64,000 nucleotides of DNA, from NCBI GenBank assembly GCA_951230915.1, contig OX579638.1, positions 30,336,696 through 30,400,695 of the forward strand. Direction: 5' to 3'. This DNA is from Antitrichia curtipendula. Taxonomy: Eukaryota; Streptophyta; Bryopsida; Hypnales; Leucodontaceae. The notes beneath the pieces are model-generated. The model was not told the origin of the DNA and did no database searches. It saw only the letters and a program-made list of their open reading frames with translations. Of this stretch, positions 49,254 to 60,471 are shown piece after piece. Position 1 is the first letter of the stretch, and each line of letters starts with the position of its first letter. The translations under genes were made by a program, and so were the position numbers.

Positions 49254-50269
49254 AGGACGAGGGGGTGACCTTAAAAATCATTTGTTTTCATTACCGTGTG
49301 AATCATTGGCTTAACTCCTAAAACCCCGCTTGTCCCCTCGGGGGACAATTTGGGTCTGGGTAGGTTCTTATTGTCTCAATTTGAAGTTAAATTTTTTGAG
49401 ATTTTTTGAGGTTGTATAGCTTTGCAAGAGCTTTGTGGATATATAATTTTGTTTCAATCGGATGCCGGATGAAAAAGTTATGGCACAATGAGCAAGTAAT
49501 GGAGATTAGCGGGCAGCCCAAAAAAATTACAAAAAGTCAAAATAATTTTTTTCCTAAAAGATTATGTTTTTACCTATACGTGAAGCTTTGATTCATTCTA
49601 TTTGGACTAGGGATGAGAAAGTTATGGACAATCTTAGTTTTTCGGGCAATTTAAGCATCTTCTTGAAAAAAAACTTTTTGTTCAACTTTGAATGCTAATA
49701 TCTTCCAATCCGTACGGTGAAATTTGATGAAATTTTTACTACATGATCTCAGACAAGTTAAGTACAAGATCCTATGATTAAATTTCCAAAAAAACAAAAA
49801 ATGCTTTTTCTTATGTGAATACAATAGAAGTGGTGCATTAGATGAGAAATCAGCCCTGTGGAAGGTTGCGTGTTCCCAACTTGTGAGAACTCGGGGCCGC
49901 CGACGTGGCCGAGCGATGACCACGTCGGAAAAAAATGAATTTTTTTTTCAAAAAAAAAATGATTTTTTTTTTTTTTCTTCGGGAACAGCCGTTCTCTGAA
50001 ATTGCGGGGGGACCAACGTCGGCCCGAAACAGGCTCGAAACGGCCCTCTCGACCCCCAAAAACTCATCTAATGGTTTTGAGTGGTTTTTGGCAAAAAACA
50101 CCCTTGGAGTTTTAGGGGTTAAGAAATAGCAAAAGCACTCATTGGAAGTCAAACTACTATAAAAGACTTCCCCTTTTCACAACAAAAATATGAGGATGAA
50201 TAGTTGTACTTTTGTCCTACTAGAGTGATTCCCTGTCATCCTCTGGACGTCCGTGTCGACGTTCAAGAG
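49254..50269. mobile_element. Second MITE copy, interrupted by a TTAA insertion
   Basis: The copy starts after the shared TTAA (49250-49253) with AGGACGAGGGGGTGACC and ends GTTCAAGAG before TTAA at 50270-50273. Its two halves, 49254-49310 and 50123-50269, align with the left and right parts of the 49028-49249 copy. An 804-bp element sits between them at a TTAA. Confidence 0.75.
49315..50118. mobile_element. 804-bp TTAA-inserted element with CCYCTAAAAC-like ends
   Basis: It is flanked by TTAA at 49311-49314 and 50119-50122. Ends are CTCCTAAAACCCC and, reverse-complemented, CCCCTAAAACTCC. It interrupts the MITE copy at 49254-50269, and the neighbouring copy shows the uninterrupted site. Internal blocks (GATTCATTCTATTTGGACTAG at 49590, GCTAATATCTTCCAATCC at 49694) match the elements at 60.9-62.5 kb in the same order. 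No open reading frame of transposase size is present, so it is non-autonomous. TTAA target plus CCC-type ends resembles piggyBac. Confidence 0.75.
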
Positions 50270-50289
50270 TTAAGTGGTAGTTCCTCACT

Positions 50290-52000
50290 AATAAGGGACT
50301 CAATTGATCAAACCCTTTCAAGAACTTTTTGACAGAGTGCCAAGATGGCGATCACTTAAAGTTTGGTGTGAAGCATTGAATTTGTACATTTGTCCATGAT
50401 CTTTTGGACCAAAAAACACTTTTCAATCATATTCATGCACTTTTTCATCCGAATTTTGCAATTTCATCCACATTTTAAATAGAAATGAGAAATTCTCTGG
50501 CAAAAAAAGGATTACTTTTATCTGGCAAAAAAGTAAACATTTATTTTGAAATGTGCCAAACAATAAAAAAAAAAGGGGTCTGCTACTGATTGAAATTGTT
50601 GACGAACATATAGCTCCCTTGCAGAAATGGAGTCTACTTTTATGAATACTTTTTTAATTTAATCATTGGTCACACCTCTGCGTACCAGTCGTACAGTTGA
50701 GGATATGGGATTGAATGGTACAGGCCTGCTAGTAAATTTTTTTCTATGGTCGGTAAGAGAATTTAGATATGCTATCCAATCTGAACCACTAATTGGTTGA
50801 AGTTGTTGACATTCTGCAAACCTCAGGACATTTATCTTCCTGAAGTTTCACTTGGAGCGATTGACGCGAATCGAATTGTAACGATCCAGAAGAATTTTTC
50901 TTGCAAGCGAAGCTATGACTCAGTCTTCACAGGTAAGATCGCCTGTCCCATGATTCTGCATAGCTTAAGAAGTACGTACAAGAGCCGGCAGCAGGTTGAG
51001 TATCAATGCATCACGCAACCTCTATTCTCGGTGGATATCAACAGGCCTACCTTTAATGTGGAATCAGTGCTCTAATCACTATGTAAATCTAAGTTTGCCT
51101 ACTGATGATTCAACATATCAAGACTCAAGAGAGGTGGTTCCATTCAGCTACATGAATCGATGAAATTAGAATTTTTAGCTTGAGCACTGTCTCACTAATT
51201 GTATAATTATATGGGTTATCTTTGATGCCTCAAACAGATCATGTGGATCACATTAAGCAATGGAAGATCTGGGCCGGCTATGTTGTCAAGTAGAAGTAGC
51301 CGGCCCACTTCGCAGGCCGTGCTTTTTGGCTGACCACGAACTGATGATGATTTGCGCAGAGCCCACCACATTTCCCCCTTGTCGCACAGGACAACGGGCG
51401 CTTCACTAATGAAAATGAGTATTCCCATAGAAGTCACGGGACTTGAATCCGTGAGCGACAAGTAGTTCACTTCAGGTACTATCACCAACATTTTAATTCA
51501 GTTTCACCGAGGCGTCATTGTCGATCCATTCAGTAGAAAATTTTGACCACATTTCACAATTAACTTACTTTATAGTAGAAGCGGGCTTTGTCAGAATAGC
51601 TGAAATGAAATGCTTTTAATGAGTAGAAAGACTAGTTACAGGCTCTTTGGAAATCGTGCAGGCAGCATCACTGACCGGAACGGAACTGACCGGTAGTGGT
51701 GGGGATTTGCATCACCAGATGATGTCTTTGGTAATTGGTACTACTAGGTCTACTTAGTTTGAATTCGTATATAATTGTTTTTTCATTCACCTTGTGCTTC
51801 CTAAGACTTCCTCTGGAGTCCCCACCCACCCACCCACCCGCCCACCCATGACGCCGGTCTGCTCTACCTGCACACTCCTTCTTATGAACATGGGCACCAC
51901 ATTCACGAGAATGTGGGCGCCTCTCTTCTTATTTGCAGTTTGTATTCTTCCTCTGATTTTCGTGCAGCAAGTTCTTCTTTGCTTTCGCACAAGCATCCGA
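50290..52000. other. Intergenic; two unrecognised open frames and a CCCA repeat
   Basis: Plus-strand 50797-51075 (92 codons) and minus-strand 51491-51216 (91 codons) are open, of balanced composition and slightly protein-like, but no domain, start context or splice partner is convincing. A CCCA/CCCG tandem run lies at 51821-51848. No promoter was identified with confidence. Confidence 0.35.
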
Positions 52001-52217
52001 GGCGACCGTGTTTGATTTGATAATGCCATATTCATTCTAGCACTTTCAGGAATAGTCTAATTCGACGTACGTATATACAGATCGCACTGCTGTAAAAATC
52101 TTGTCCTCTCACTCCCTCACGCTACTAGCTAGCGTTCCGTGTTTTGAGTATTAGGAAGTACTTAAGTCTAGTCGTGAAAGTCGCCTCGATCGATCGTTCC
52201 GAGTTTCTCAGAGCGCT

Positions 52218-55041
52218 ATGTCTGACGGTGAGTTTAGAGACAGATTTTTTGCAAGTTTGGGTTATGACGATCTGACTCGACAATGGGACGTTTTTCTGGC
52301 CGAGCTAGCCCTTCATTGGTCTGGCCGAGAGTTGGCGAATCCAGAAATGGTCTTCATGTCGAAATTGAGTTGAATCTTGAATGTCGCAGTTGTGCCGAAC
52401 GTTTGAAATTGAGTTGGAATGCTTCTGAATGTAAGTTAGTAGTTAGTAATTGTCCTAAGTTCAGAAATGGCGATTTGCTCAAGTAACGGAAACTGGTGAC
52501 TTGGTCGGATTCAGTAGTGGCTATGTACGTAGTTCTTGCTCCAGATTTAGTTCATCTTCCAGGAAATTTATTAAGTTTTCAAGCAATCAGCGACTCAATC
52601 CTGTTGCTACTGGAGGCTTGTGGTTGATTCAGCTGGAGATTGGATACTGGAAGCTGCTCATGCAGTTGGAATCTTCTTCAACCTGGAGAATAAAAAGAAG
52701 TCGAGTGTGCCATCCGAAATGACGGAGGTCTACCTTCTCCCTCTGCTTGAGTTCTCCTTTACTTGTGTAGTAAGACAGCAATGCGTTTGGTGTTTTGGAG
52801 GCTTCAGTCTAGCTTTCGAGAGCTCCGAACTGGATATATATTGTAACTGAGCGTTGGAATTAAGATTTTCGAAAGTCCTGAAAATTTGTAATGGAATTTG
52901 AAACACACTGAGCTAATTGGGATCTCCTCCCATTCGTGTTCGGCATCTATGATGTGGGGCTCTGATCAAACGGATTCTTAGTTCACGCCGTTTTGTGCAG
53001 AGAACCGGAGTTCTTTCTCTCTCTCTCTTGTTGTTGTACTGCACTTGAGAGGAGATGATAAGAACATGAACAATTGGGGTGTCCTGAGGATGCACATCAG
53101 GCCGGCCGGCACTTGTTCCAATGCGTACTGGGCCTAAGCCACCCGATAACCGAGTCCAAATTTTCTATCGTTTTTGTGAGAGACCGTGCCTAGTTTGACC
53201 GTCGCTAACATTTCATTAGACTTAGTATTAAGTTAGCCCCAGTCAGATTGGCAGGCTTGGTCACAGGATTGCGCTCCTAGGTACTCTTTTTAATCCAATT
53301 TAAAAGACATTTCAGGACATCGTATCAAGTCTCAATCTCTCAATGCATCTGTCTCTTTCCTACAGGACTGCACGTGAGATGTTTGTAGTGGAACAGTTGT
53401 TGGAACACCATTCCTGAAGATGTTGGGATATTAGTACGTCTTAACTGAATTTTAGCCAGCAGCGTATTTATCATTAGGTTCCCTGATTTTGTCATTAGAC
53501 TCCCTGCAAAATGCACACTATAACTAAATGACAAGGTTTCCATTTTTTTCAGGTCGTGGAATTGAGTGTGGTCATGCACTGTGAAGGGTGTGCTGGAAGT
53601 GTGAGAAAAACCCTCAAAAAAATTCCCGGTATTTGTTCCTTCTCAAGACTTTTGCTCATGAGTTCGATGAAGTGTTCGATAAAGTGGAGCAGCAAGCGTA
53701 AGTTGTTTGTGTGAAGATCCTCTGAGTGTTCAGACCTTTTGTAATTAGCAAATACCTTCGACACTCATGAATGGAAATGGCACTCCAAAGTCCATATGAC
53801 AGCACGGATGGGGAATTGATTAATAATTGAATAATTTCTGTGCAGGCTTGATCATTTTGTATTGCTATATACCCGCTCTGTTTTAAGATACTCACCAACA
53901 AGCTGCTTTGATTCCGTCTGGAACTCTGCCCAAGCTCTAGTATTTGCCAATGAGATTGGAAATGTAGTCCGGTGTACACAGAATTGAGAAGCCTGATTGT
54001 GGCACGTCTTTATTATGTGCAGGTGCCGTTTCTTGCACAGTAGATTTTGAAACACAGAGAGCAACTGTAGTAGGAAATGTGGATCGAGTGGATGTATTGC
54101 GCCGTCTTCACAAGTCCGGAAAGTTAGCAAGTTTGATTCCTAAGCCGCTGCCACCCCCGCCACCCCCACCCCCGGAGCCACCCAAGGAAGAGCCGAAGAA
54201 GGAGGAGCCAAAGGCCGAAGAGAAGAAAGAGGAACCGAAGAAAGAGGAGGAAAAGAAAGAAGAAGCCAAGCCCGAGGAAAAGAAAGAAGAAGAAAAGAAG
54301 GAAGAGCCCAAGGCTGAGGAGACGAAAGAAGAAAAGAAGGAGGAGACGAAAGCTGAGGAGAAGAAGGAAGAGGCCAAAGCTGAAGAAAAGAAAGAAGAAC
54401 CAAAGCCGGAGGTTTGTTCTCTTCGCCATTTATGCCGGGAGTTCGTGACTCAAAGTCTGTACTGTACAACTGAGAAAGCATTGGACGACATCCTGTAGAG
54501 CTCAATCATGTGATGCGCAGCCCAAATTCTCTACGTTTCAGTCTCTAAATTCCAATACTTGCTTCTATCGAGCCACAGTGAACAGAAGCCACGTCGATCA
54601 ATCGATGAAAACAGGTTCACCTACAGGGCATGAAGCGGTATAGACCATGTTGACCAGAAAAGCATAGTTTGAGGGCAGCAACATGAATTGTGAGCGCATT
54701 GAACATCGCAATAGTAAGCAGCAAGTGGATTACCTCATCAGTTTATAAATTGGGCTTAAGAATTAGTCAAAATGTATGCCATTTGTCAGGAAGCTAAGGC
54801 AGAGGAGAAGAAAGAAGAAACTACGGAGGAAAAGAAAGACGAGAAGAAAGAAGAAAAGGCAGAGGAGAAAAAGGACGAGGGAAAAGCGGAGGAAAAGAAA
54901 GAGGAAGCAAAACCAGAGGAGAAGAAGGAAGAGGCCAAACCTGAAGAGCCTCCCAAGCCTAAGCCATGGACTCCCGACTTCATCAAGGCACCCTTCTACA
55001 CTCTCACCTACCCATCTTATTACGACACCAAGGCTCCTTGA
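52218..55041 (+). CDS. HMA-domain metal-binding protein with Lys/Glu-rich tail
   Basis: Firm exons are 53553-53628, 54023-54411 and 54790-55041 (GT-AG, phases agree). They encode an HMA domain, VVELSVVMHCEGCAGSVRK with CxxC, then AVSCTVDFETQ and NVDRVDVLRRL. An eight-proline run follows, then about 150 residues of EEKKEE/KAEE repeats and a conserved-looking end, WTPDFIKAPFYTLTYPSYYD, then TKAP. This is the heavy-metal-associated plant protein (HPP/HIPP) pattern; such proteins bind Cu, Zn or Cd. The last residues lack a CaaX box, so it is not isoprenylated. The 5' part is tentative: exon 52218-52227 (ATGTCTGACG/GTGAGT), then 52666-52727, which fits the phases and gives KKKSSVPSEMTE before the HMA; the total would be 262 aa. 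A candidate alternative HMA half-exon lies at about 52353-52430. Confidence 0.8.
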
Positions 55042-55059
55042 TCCCATCTGACTTTCAGA

Positions 55060-55960
55060 ACATAATTTATACAGGACAATTAGATCGTCTCGAAGCGTGA
55101 GTCTATTAAGCTTAACTTTCTGTAGTTTAGGAGCAAGCGTACTTGAAAATCTTCATGTAGCGCTAGGGTTGTAGAGAATGATGGGAAGTCAGTCTTGTTA
55201 TGCATCAGTTGGTCTCATGATCTGTGTCCAGAGGGACCCTGGCTCTGAGTTTGCAGCTCTGAAAATATACTTTTTGCTGGCACATGGTCTTTTCCTATCT
55301 CCTCCAGTCTCGGTGATGAAGTTCTCAGCTCTCCTGTTTGTTACCTTCGACTACGCTCCCTGACCTGAGATGACACTGCGTCAGAGAGACATGCCATGCG
55401 CACACTCACAGCTTCGAAGATTGACCCTTCTCAGCCTGAATAGAGGGGTCACATACCTGGCATGGCCAGCTTCGCAGCTAGAATAAAAAAAATCCGAGGG
55501 TCTCAGAATTGAATCAAACAAGCGATGTGAGCATGGTGAGGAACAATCCAGGTTCTGAGATGCACATCCCAACACTCGGGTAGGAGCCAAATGCTGAAAC
55601 AGACGCTGCAAGGGACGCCCAATTCGGGTTGTGTGTCTGTACAGAGACTTTCAGTCGTGGTACAGACCATGTCAAGCATCGTGAAATCAATGAAACTTAC
55701 ATTGGAATAATATATCCTGCCGGACGCCAATATTGATGAATCACGAAACTTATTACATTGGTATATCCTGCAGACTGAAGCTATGTGTCGGAGAAGCATG
55801 CATACGGTAAGTTATTGCTAATTAAATCACAGCCTTTGGACCACAGCCCTCTACGCGTCAATGGACGGACCTATTTTTAAATTTCCTTCATCTCTGCCGG
55901 TGTATGTCGCTAGCACTCGTTCAGGAGCGTCGGTCGTCACAAAAGGATTTCCGTACCAGG
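55060..55960. other. Flank between HMA gene and receptor kinase
   Basis: These two genes are convergent, so the interval should hold both 3' untranslated regions. Short frames here carry no motif. I see no additional gene. Confidence 0.4.
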
Positions 55961-55972
55961 AAATCGCTGTGG

Positions 55973-58294
55973 CTATCGAGAGGGATCGCCGGAGGTCGAG
56001 CCCACGGATCGATGCCTCGCGAGTCCCAGGCTGCTGAGAGCGGTGTAATTTTCCACGACGGGCTTCTTTTCAGGCAGCTCCGGAGCTGGGGCTCTCCCGA
56101 TGAGGATTTGCCACACCAATGCCATGTTGGGGCGCATGCTGGGATCCGGGTGCGCGCACGCCAGGCCGATGTGCAGCAGCGTGGTCATCTGTTTCTGCGT
56201 GTACGTATGATTCCCCAGGCGGTGGTCGACGGTTCGCTGAACCTCGCCTTCCTCATACCCCCGCCACACGGCGTCGAGCAGCACGCGGTCCTCCTGGGGC
56301 CCCTCCCAGTCCAGCGGGAGGCGCCCGCAGGCCAGCGCCAGCGTGAGAATACCGAAGCTGAAGACGTCGGACTTCACGGTGGGTTTGCCCGTGAATGGGA
56401 TCTCCGGTGCCATGTATCCGAGCGTCCCGTCCATTACGGTGGACTCCGCCAGCGTGTTGTGATCCACCAGCGACGCGTGGCTGAAGTTGCCCAGGTGAGC
56501 ATTGCCGGCCGCGTCCAGGAGGACATTACTGGGCTTCACGTCGCGGTGCAGCACACACTGCTCCCACTCCTCGTGCAGGTACGTCAACCCTGCGGCCACG
56601 CCCATGAGGACTCGGTGCCTGTCATGAAAGCTAAGAAAACCCTCGACGTCGCTGCTCAAGAGCAGTAGCTTGTCCAGGCTCCCCCCGGGCATGTAGTCGT
56701 ACACCAGGTACAGCTTGCTCTTCTCCGGGCATTTGCACCAGCCCAGCAGCTGCACGAGATTCGGGTGGCGAATGCGCCCGAGCACCATCGCCTTGTTCAA
56801 AAACTCACTGCTGATATTGTCCAGCGTGAGCTCCTTGACGGCCACGAGAGCCCCGTTGTCACGCAGCACTCCCATATACACGGGTCGCCTCTCGAGCGTC
56901 CCGCCGATCACCTGTTTCTCGCTGAAATTCTTCGTGGCTTGGGCGAGCTCCTTCAGAGAGAACAGCACGGGTTCGTTGTAGTCTCGCTTGGGCTTCGTCG
57001 TCGGCACACAGCACATGACAACCTTCCCCTCTGCATTTCGGTTCACAGGCTCTGCCACCGGCACCGGCACCGACTTGGGCTCCATAGCTTGCTCTGGAAT
57101 TGGATTCATGCCATTTTTCTCTTTTGTTTTGTTATATACCGGCAGATCAATTTCGGCTGGAGTTGGCGGTTTCTGCACAGGTGGAGCTTCGACATCGGAC
57201 GCTTTCACAAGTTTGTTCGCGACAAGAGCAGCAGCGCCCTTCGCAGACACCGGCCCCGAGTTCGACTTACTCTCGACTACTGCGTATTCTGAGGCGCTCG
57301 GCTTCTTTCTGCAGTAGCAGCAATAAACGCAGATAAGCAGGGCGACGATGGCGCTGCCGCCGATTGCTGCTGGAATCCCGATCACCAAAGCTCTGTAGCT
57401 CGCGCAACCATCAAATCGGTAGCACTTGTACGAGACGTGAGGTGGTGCTGGCCCTGGCGAGTCTCCTCCCGCGTCGGAGGACGATCGAGAGGTACTGAAC
57501 CCCCATGAATAAATCTCGGTAGTCTGGTTGCACATCACTCCGCTGCTCCCTGAAAATCCCACGAACATGTAATCCTGGAACACCGGCTGCAGGGACACGT
57601 TCTGTATTGTCCATTTCGCAATCGTAGTATTCACACTCGTCGCATTCCGGAGATCCACCTGCAAGCTGTCTACTGTTCCGTTGTACGTGATCTTCGTGAG
57701 AAACGTCCCCTTGTTGACGAGGCTGGTGCAATTCGAAGCAGATGGGCACAAGTCGTACATGGAGGTGGACTTCACGCTGTTGAGATCCACTCCCATGTGC
57801 GAACCACTGGGATCGCCAACATCTATGTCCAGGGAAGTGTCAAACTCCACTGCAAAAAGGGAATTCGTTCGTGCCCCATCATTCGTTGCAGTTGTTAGTC
57901 CCAGGTACTCCCCACTCTGCCCAACCGAGCGGTTATCCTGCCCAATTTGAAAAGCGAAACCGCCGCATCCTGCAGTGAGACTGGCATTGCCCAGATTGAT
58001 GATGGCGAACGTGAAGTTAGTGGAGAAGGAAGCGAAGGAGCGTGTGCTGGCTTCCTTGAACTGCACTGGTTTGGAATACACGGCTCGACCCACAGTTGCC
58101 ACACCGGTCATGGAGTTCAGCACCAATCTTGGTGGTCCAGTGGTGTTGACAATCGAGGCATCTTCCAAGAGGCTCACGATGGGTACAGCGGAACTGAAGT
58201 TGGCAAAGTTCCACTTCGTGATCTGCCCTTCCACTAACGTCGTTGCAGAAAGCAGAACTAAGAGCAAGATGCTCCATCCACATGTCTTCGACAT
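55973..58294 (-). CDS. L-type lectin receptor-like kinase, probably a pseudokinase
   Basis: An intronless 773-aa frame. A signal peptide spans about residues 1-23. A legume-lectin domain covers about 24-270, with SFSTNFTF-like and VEFDTSLDID segments (Glu150, Asp152) and GVDLNSVKS. A transmembrane helix lies at about 303-325. A Pro/Lys-rich juxtamembrane region precedes the kinase domain (about 445-735). The ATP lysine (VAVKEL, Lys487), HRD (583-585), KPSNVLLD, APE (629-631) and SDVFSFG are present. The glycine loop is lost (IGGTLERRPVY), the alpha-C glutamate is Lys501 (EFLNKAM), and DFG is NFS (603-605). LecRKs sense extracellular ligands at the plasma membrane; this one is probably catalytically weak or dead and may act by scaffolding. 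Several N-glycosylation sequons lie in the ectodomain. The start is the only Met giving a signal peptide. Confidence 0.93.
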   Translation of the reverse strand: MSKTCGWSILLLVLLSATTLVEGQITKWNFANFSSAVPIVSLLEDASIVNTTGPPRLVLNSMTGVATVGRAVYSKPVQFKEASTRSFASFSTNFTFAIINLGNASLTAGCGGFAFQIGQDNRSVGQSGEYLGLTTATNDGARTNSLFAVEFDTSLDIDVGDPSGSHMGVDLNSVKSTSMYDLCPSASNCTSLVNKGTFLTKITYNGTVDSLQVDLRNATSVNTTIAKWTIQNVSLQPVFQDYMFVGFSGSSGVMCNQTTEIYSWGFSTSRSSSDAGGDSPGPAPPHVSYKCYRFDGCASYRALVIGIPAAIGGSAIVALLICVYCCYCRKKPSASEYAVVESKSNSGPVSAKGAAALVANKLVKASDVEAPPVQKPPTPAEIDLPVYNKTKEKNGMNPIPEQAMEPKSVPVPVAEPVNRNAEGKVVMCCVPTTKPKRDYNEPVLFSLKELAQATKNFSEKQVIGGTLERRPVYMGVLRDNGALVAVKELTLDNISSEFLNKAMVLGRIRHPNLVQLLGWCKCPEKSKLYLVYDYMPGGSLDKLLLLSSDVEGFLSFHDRHRVLMGVAAGLTYLHEEWEQCVLHRDVKPSNVLLDAAGNAHLGNFSHASLVDHNTLAESTVMDGTLGYMAPEIPFTGKPTVKSDVFSFGILTLALACGRLPLDWEGPQEDRVLLDAVWRGYEEGEVQRTVDHRLGNHTYTQKQMTTLLHIGLACAHPDPSMRPNMALVWQILIGRAPAPELPEKKPVVENYTALSSLGLARHRSVGSTSGDPSR

Positions 58295-58299
58295 ACTTC

Positions 58300-59670
58300 G
58301 ACCATGTGAATATATACCGACTCCTACACGAAGCTAGGTCTATCATCAACCGATCAAATCATCTGCCTCCTTCGTCTGATGCCCGGTGCAGCTTCGGGAC
58401 GAATTGTGCACTCATACTCCTCGGCATGAGCAGAGTCTCTCTAATTACTCCGAATAACCGTCCATCCCCAATCAGGAGAGCAGAAGTTTGACACGTTGGA
58501 ATCGGCAAGTCAACTTCATCCTCTAGCTCTAGCAACCAAACTCTGGCTTCACAGAAGCTTGCGTACCGACAATACGAGCTTGAGGATAAGAAAGCGGTAA
58601 ATCACTCGAAGCCGATCGGAATTGCACTCCGTCCACACCGATCTCAATCTACTACGAAGAGCCCGGTTTGATCAAATCATTGAAACTAATCTAGAAAACA
58701 GGGATTTCAGAATGCCTGCCTGCATTACCGGAGCACTGAATACCAGCAACTTGACAACTTGTGTTGACAACTGACGAGGCAACAAGGGAGAAGGCGTCGG
58801 TCCATGCGGAAGAGAAACCCTGTTGCCCACCCAGAAGATTCTCTCTTCCCAAAGCATCAATCAATAGTTAAATAACCTTATTGGGAGCATGCTTGCCGAA
58901 AACCCTCCTTACCTTTCCTTTTCGTGGAAATGACACCGAAGTCAACGTCAATTTCGTAGTTACCGCCAAGTAGGTTTTACAGATCAGCTGGTGTCAATTT
59001 GCAGACGATAGTATAGCAGACAGTTGTTTCCAAGCGAAGCACTCACTCCTTGCTTAGACTGAGCATTGCCGCGTTGTATTGGTTCGAGCGAGCGACGTAC
59101 AGTAGTGTTGGAATTTTGAACTTAGCATGTTCTGTTAAACTAATTATCCGCTGAAGGGAGAGTCGGTTGGTGAAACAACGACGGAGAAGACGGAGAGTTC
59201 TGCAAAAGATAAGCTTGCTTTACTTTGCCAGGGCCGGCAGTCCAGTCCGGCACTGCGTGATGGGTACGACCTTTACCGTCACGAGGTGCAGACTTTTGTG
59301 CCCCGGTGACTATGATAAGAAGTCCTACCGCCAGAATGGAATGGCTGGAGGAGGAGATGCTCACTAGTGGGCAGAGATGCTCACTCGATCCCTACCTGGC
59401 ATTGCACGTCTCCTCACTCAAAATGGTTGGAGACCCTCAACTCCTACCACCAAGGCACCAATTGCTCAGAACTCCGTTGGACTCTGCACAGTACAGTACA
59501 GTACAGTACGGTCCTTTACAAGACTTGTATGAGACGGAGTGTGGAAAAAAATTTAGACACTAGTTCAGTCGACAGTGCAGATTGTATGATAGTAGTGTTC
59601 AAGGAAAAAATAATTTTTCTTTTCCCTCATTACTTAACTAGGTTTCCAGACTGTGACTCCTCCTAACTTG
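58300..59670. other. Upstream flank of the receptor kinase
   Basis: No gene is supported. GTATATATTC lies about 15-25 bp before the start codon, too close to act as its TATA box. A short (AGTAC)n run, about four units, is at 59488-59509. The repeat-rich zone begins at 59679. Confidence 0.4.
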
Positions 59671-59897
59671 GACTCCTCTTAACCCCTAAAGTTCCTCGAC
59701 TAGGTTTTCACCAAAAAATCCCGCTCCCAAACTGCTATTTTTAGTGTTAGTACCAACTTTTAAATAAAAAAATCATTTTCGGACACATGTAACTGTAGGA
59801 TCTTGTAGTATGCTAGTTTGAGGAAACATAAAAAAAAATTCAAAATTTTCACCGGGTAGATTGCACAATATTAGCATTTGAAGTGACAAACAAAAAT

Positions 59898-60471
59898 CCC
59901 TGGGTACGCAACTCTTGTATTATACACTGGGGTCATCGGCATTAAAACGGCTTAGAGGACAACTTTTGTAAAAATTATATCAAATTAAAAAGACCAAAAA
60001 ATTGGGTGAAGATCAAATTAAAAAAAATTAAATGCAAAAAACGTTGGGTTGCATAAATATTAGAAAAAAACTTGCAGTATATATAAAGAATTGAAAAACC
60101 AATGCATAGTTAAAAAATTCTATACAAGAAGTTCCCTCCAATTAAAATTAAAATTCATTTTCAATGTGTGATTTATAATAAAAAATCTTAAATCTTAAAA
60201 ATCTTAAATTTTTATTAGAAAGCCCCCAAAGTTGGGTAGCTCGGCCTATGATACATGTTTTAAAAAAAAATCTCATATAATTAGGTTTTCAATGCTATTA
60301 TTGTCCTCAAAAATACTCATTTAACGTAAATAATTACATTTTTGGATTCCTTGTTGAAAGGGCTACAAGAGTTTTCTACATTAAAACAAATTATGTTCCT
60401 TGAGATTGGATTAAAATGCATTATAAGTGATTATAATGAGGGCCATATAATACGGGAGTTGCGTACCCGGG
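59898..60471. mobile_element. 574-bp nested MITE with GGGTACGCAACTC termini
   Basis: Ends are CCCTGGGTACGCAACTC and, reverse-complemented, CCCGGGTACGCAACTC, continuing as a ~25-bp inverted repeat through GTATTATA. CAAAAAT flanks both sides (59891-59897 and 60472-60478). The paralogous arm of the host repeat near 62295 has this segment uninterrupted with one CAAAAAT, a natural empty site. The 7-bp duplication does not fit a standard superfamily exactly. It is non-coding. Confidence 0.75.

Noticed and set aside
51430..51465. ACGGATTCAAGTCCCGT on the minus strand looks like a tRNA T-arm
   Set aside because: No D-arm, anticodon arm or acceptor stem can be placed at the right spacing.
54108..54505. 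Long minus-strand open frames rich in Ser/Phe/Leu
   Set aside because: They are the antisense of the Lys/Glu-rich repeat of the HMA protein; the low-complexity code removes stops on both strands.
55904..57336. Large plus-strand open frames opposite the receptor kinase
   Set aside because: Antisense shadows of a GC-richer real coding frame; no domain is visible.
58305..58320. GTATATATTC as TATA box of the receptor kinase
   Set aside because: It lies only about 15-25 bp from the start codon, leaving no room for a leader.
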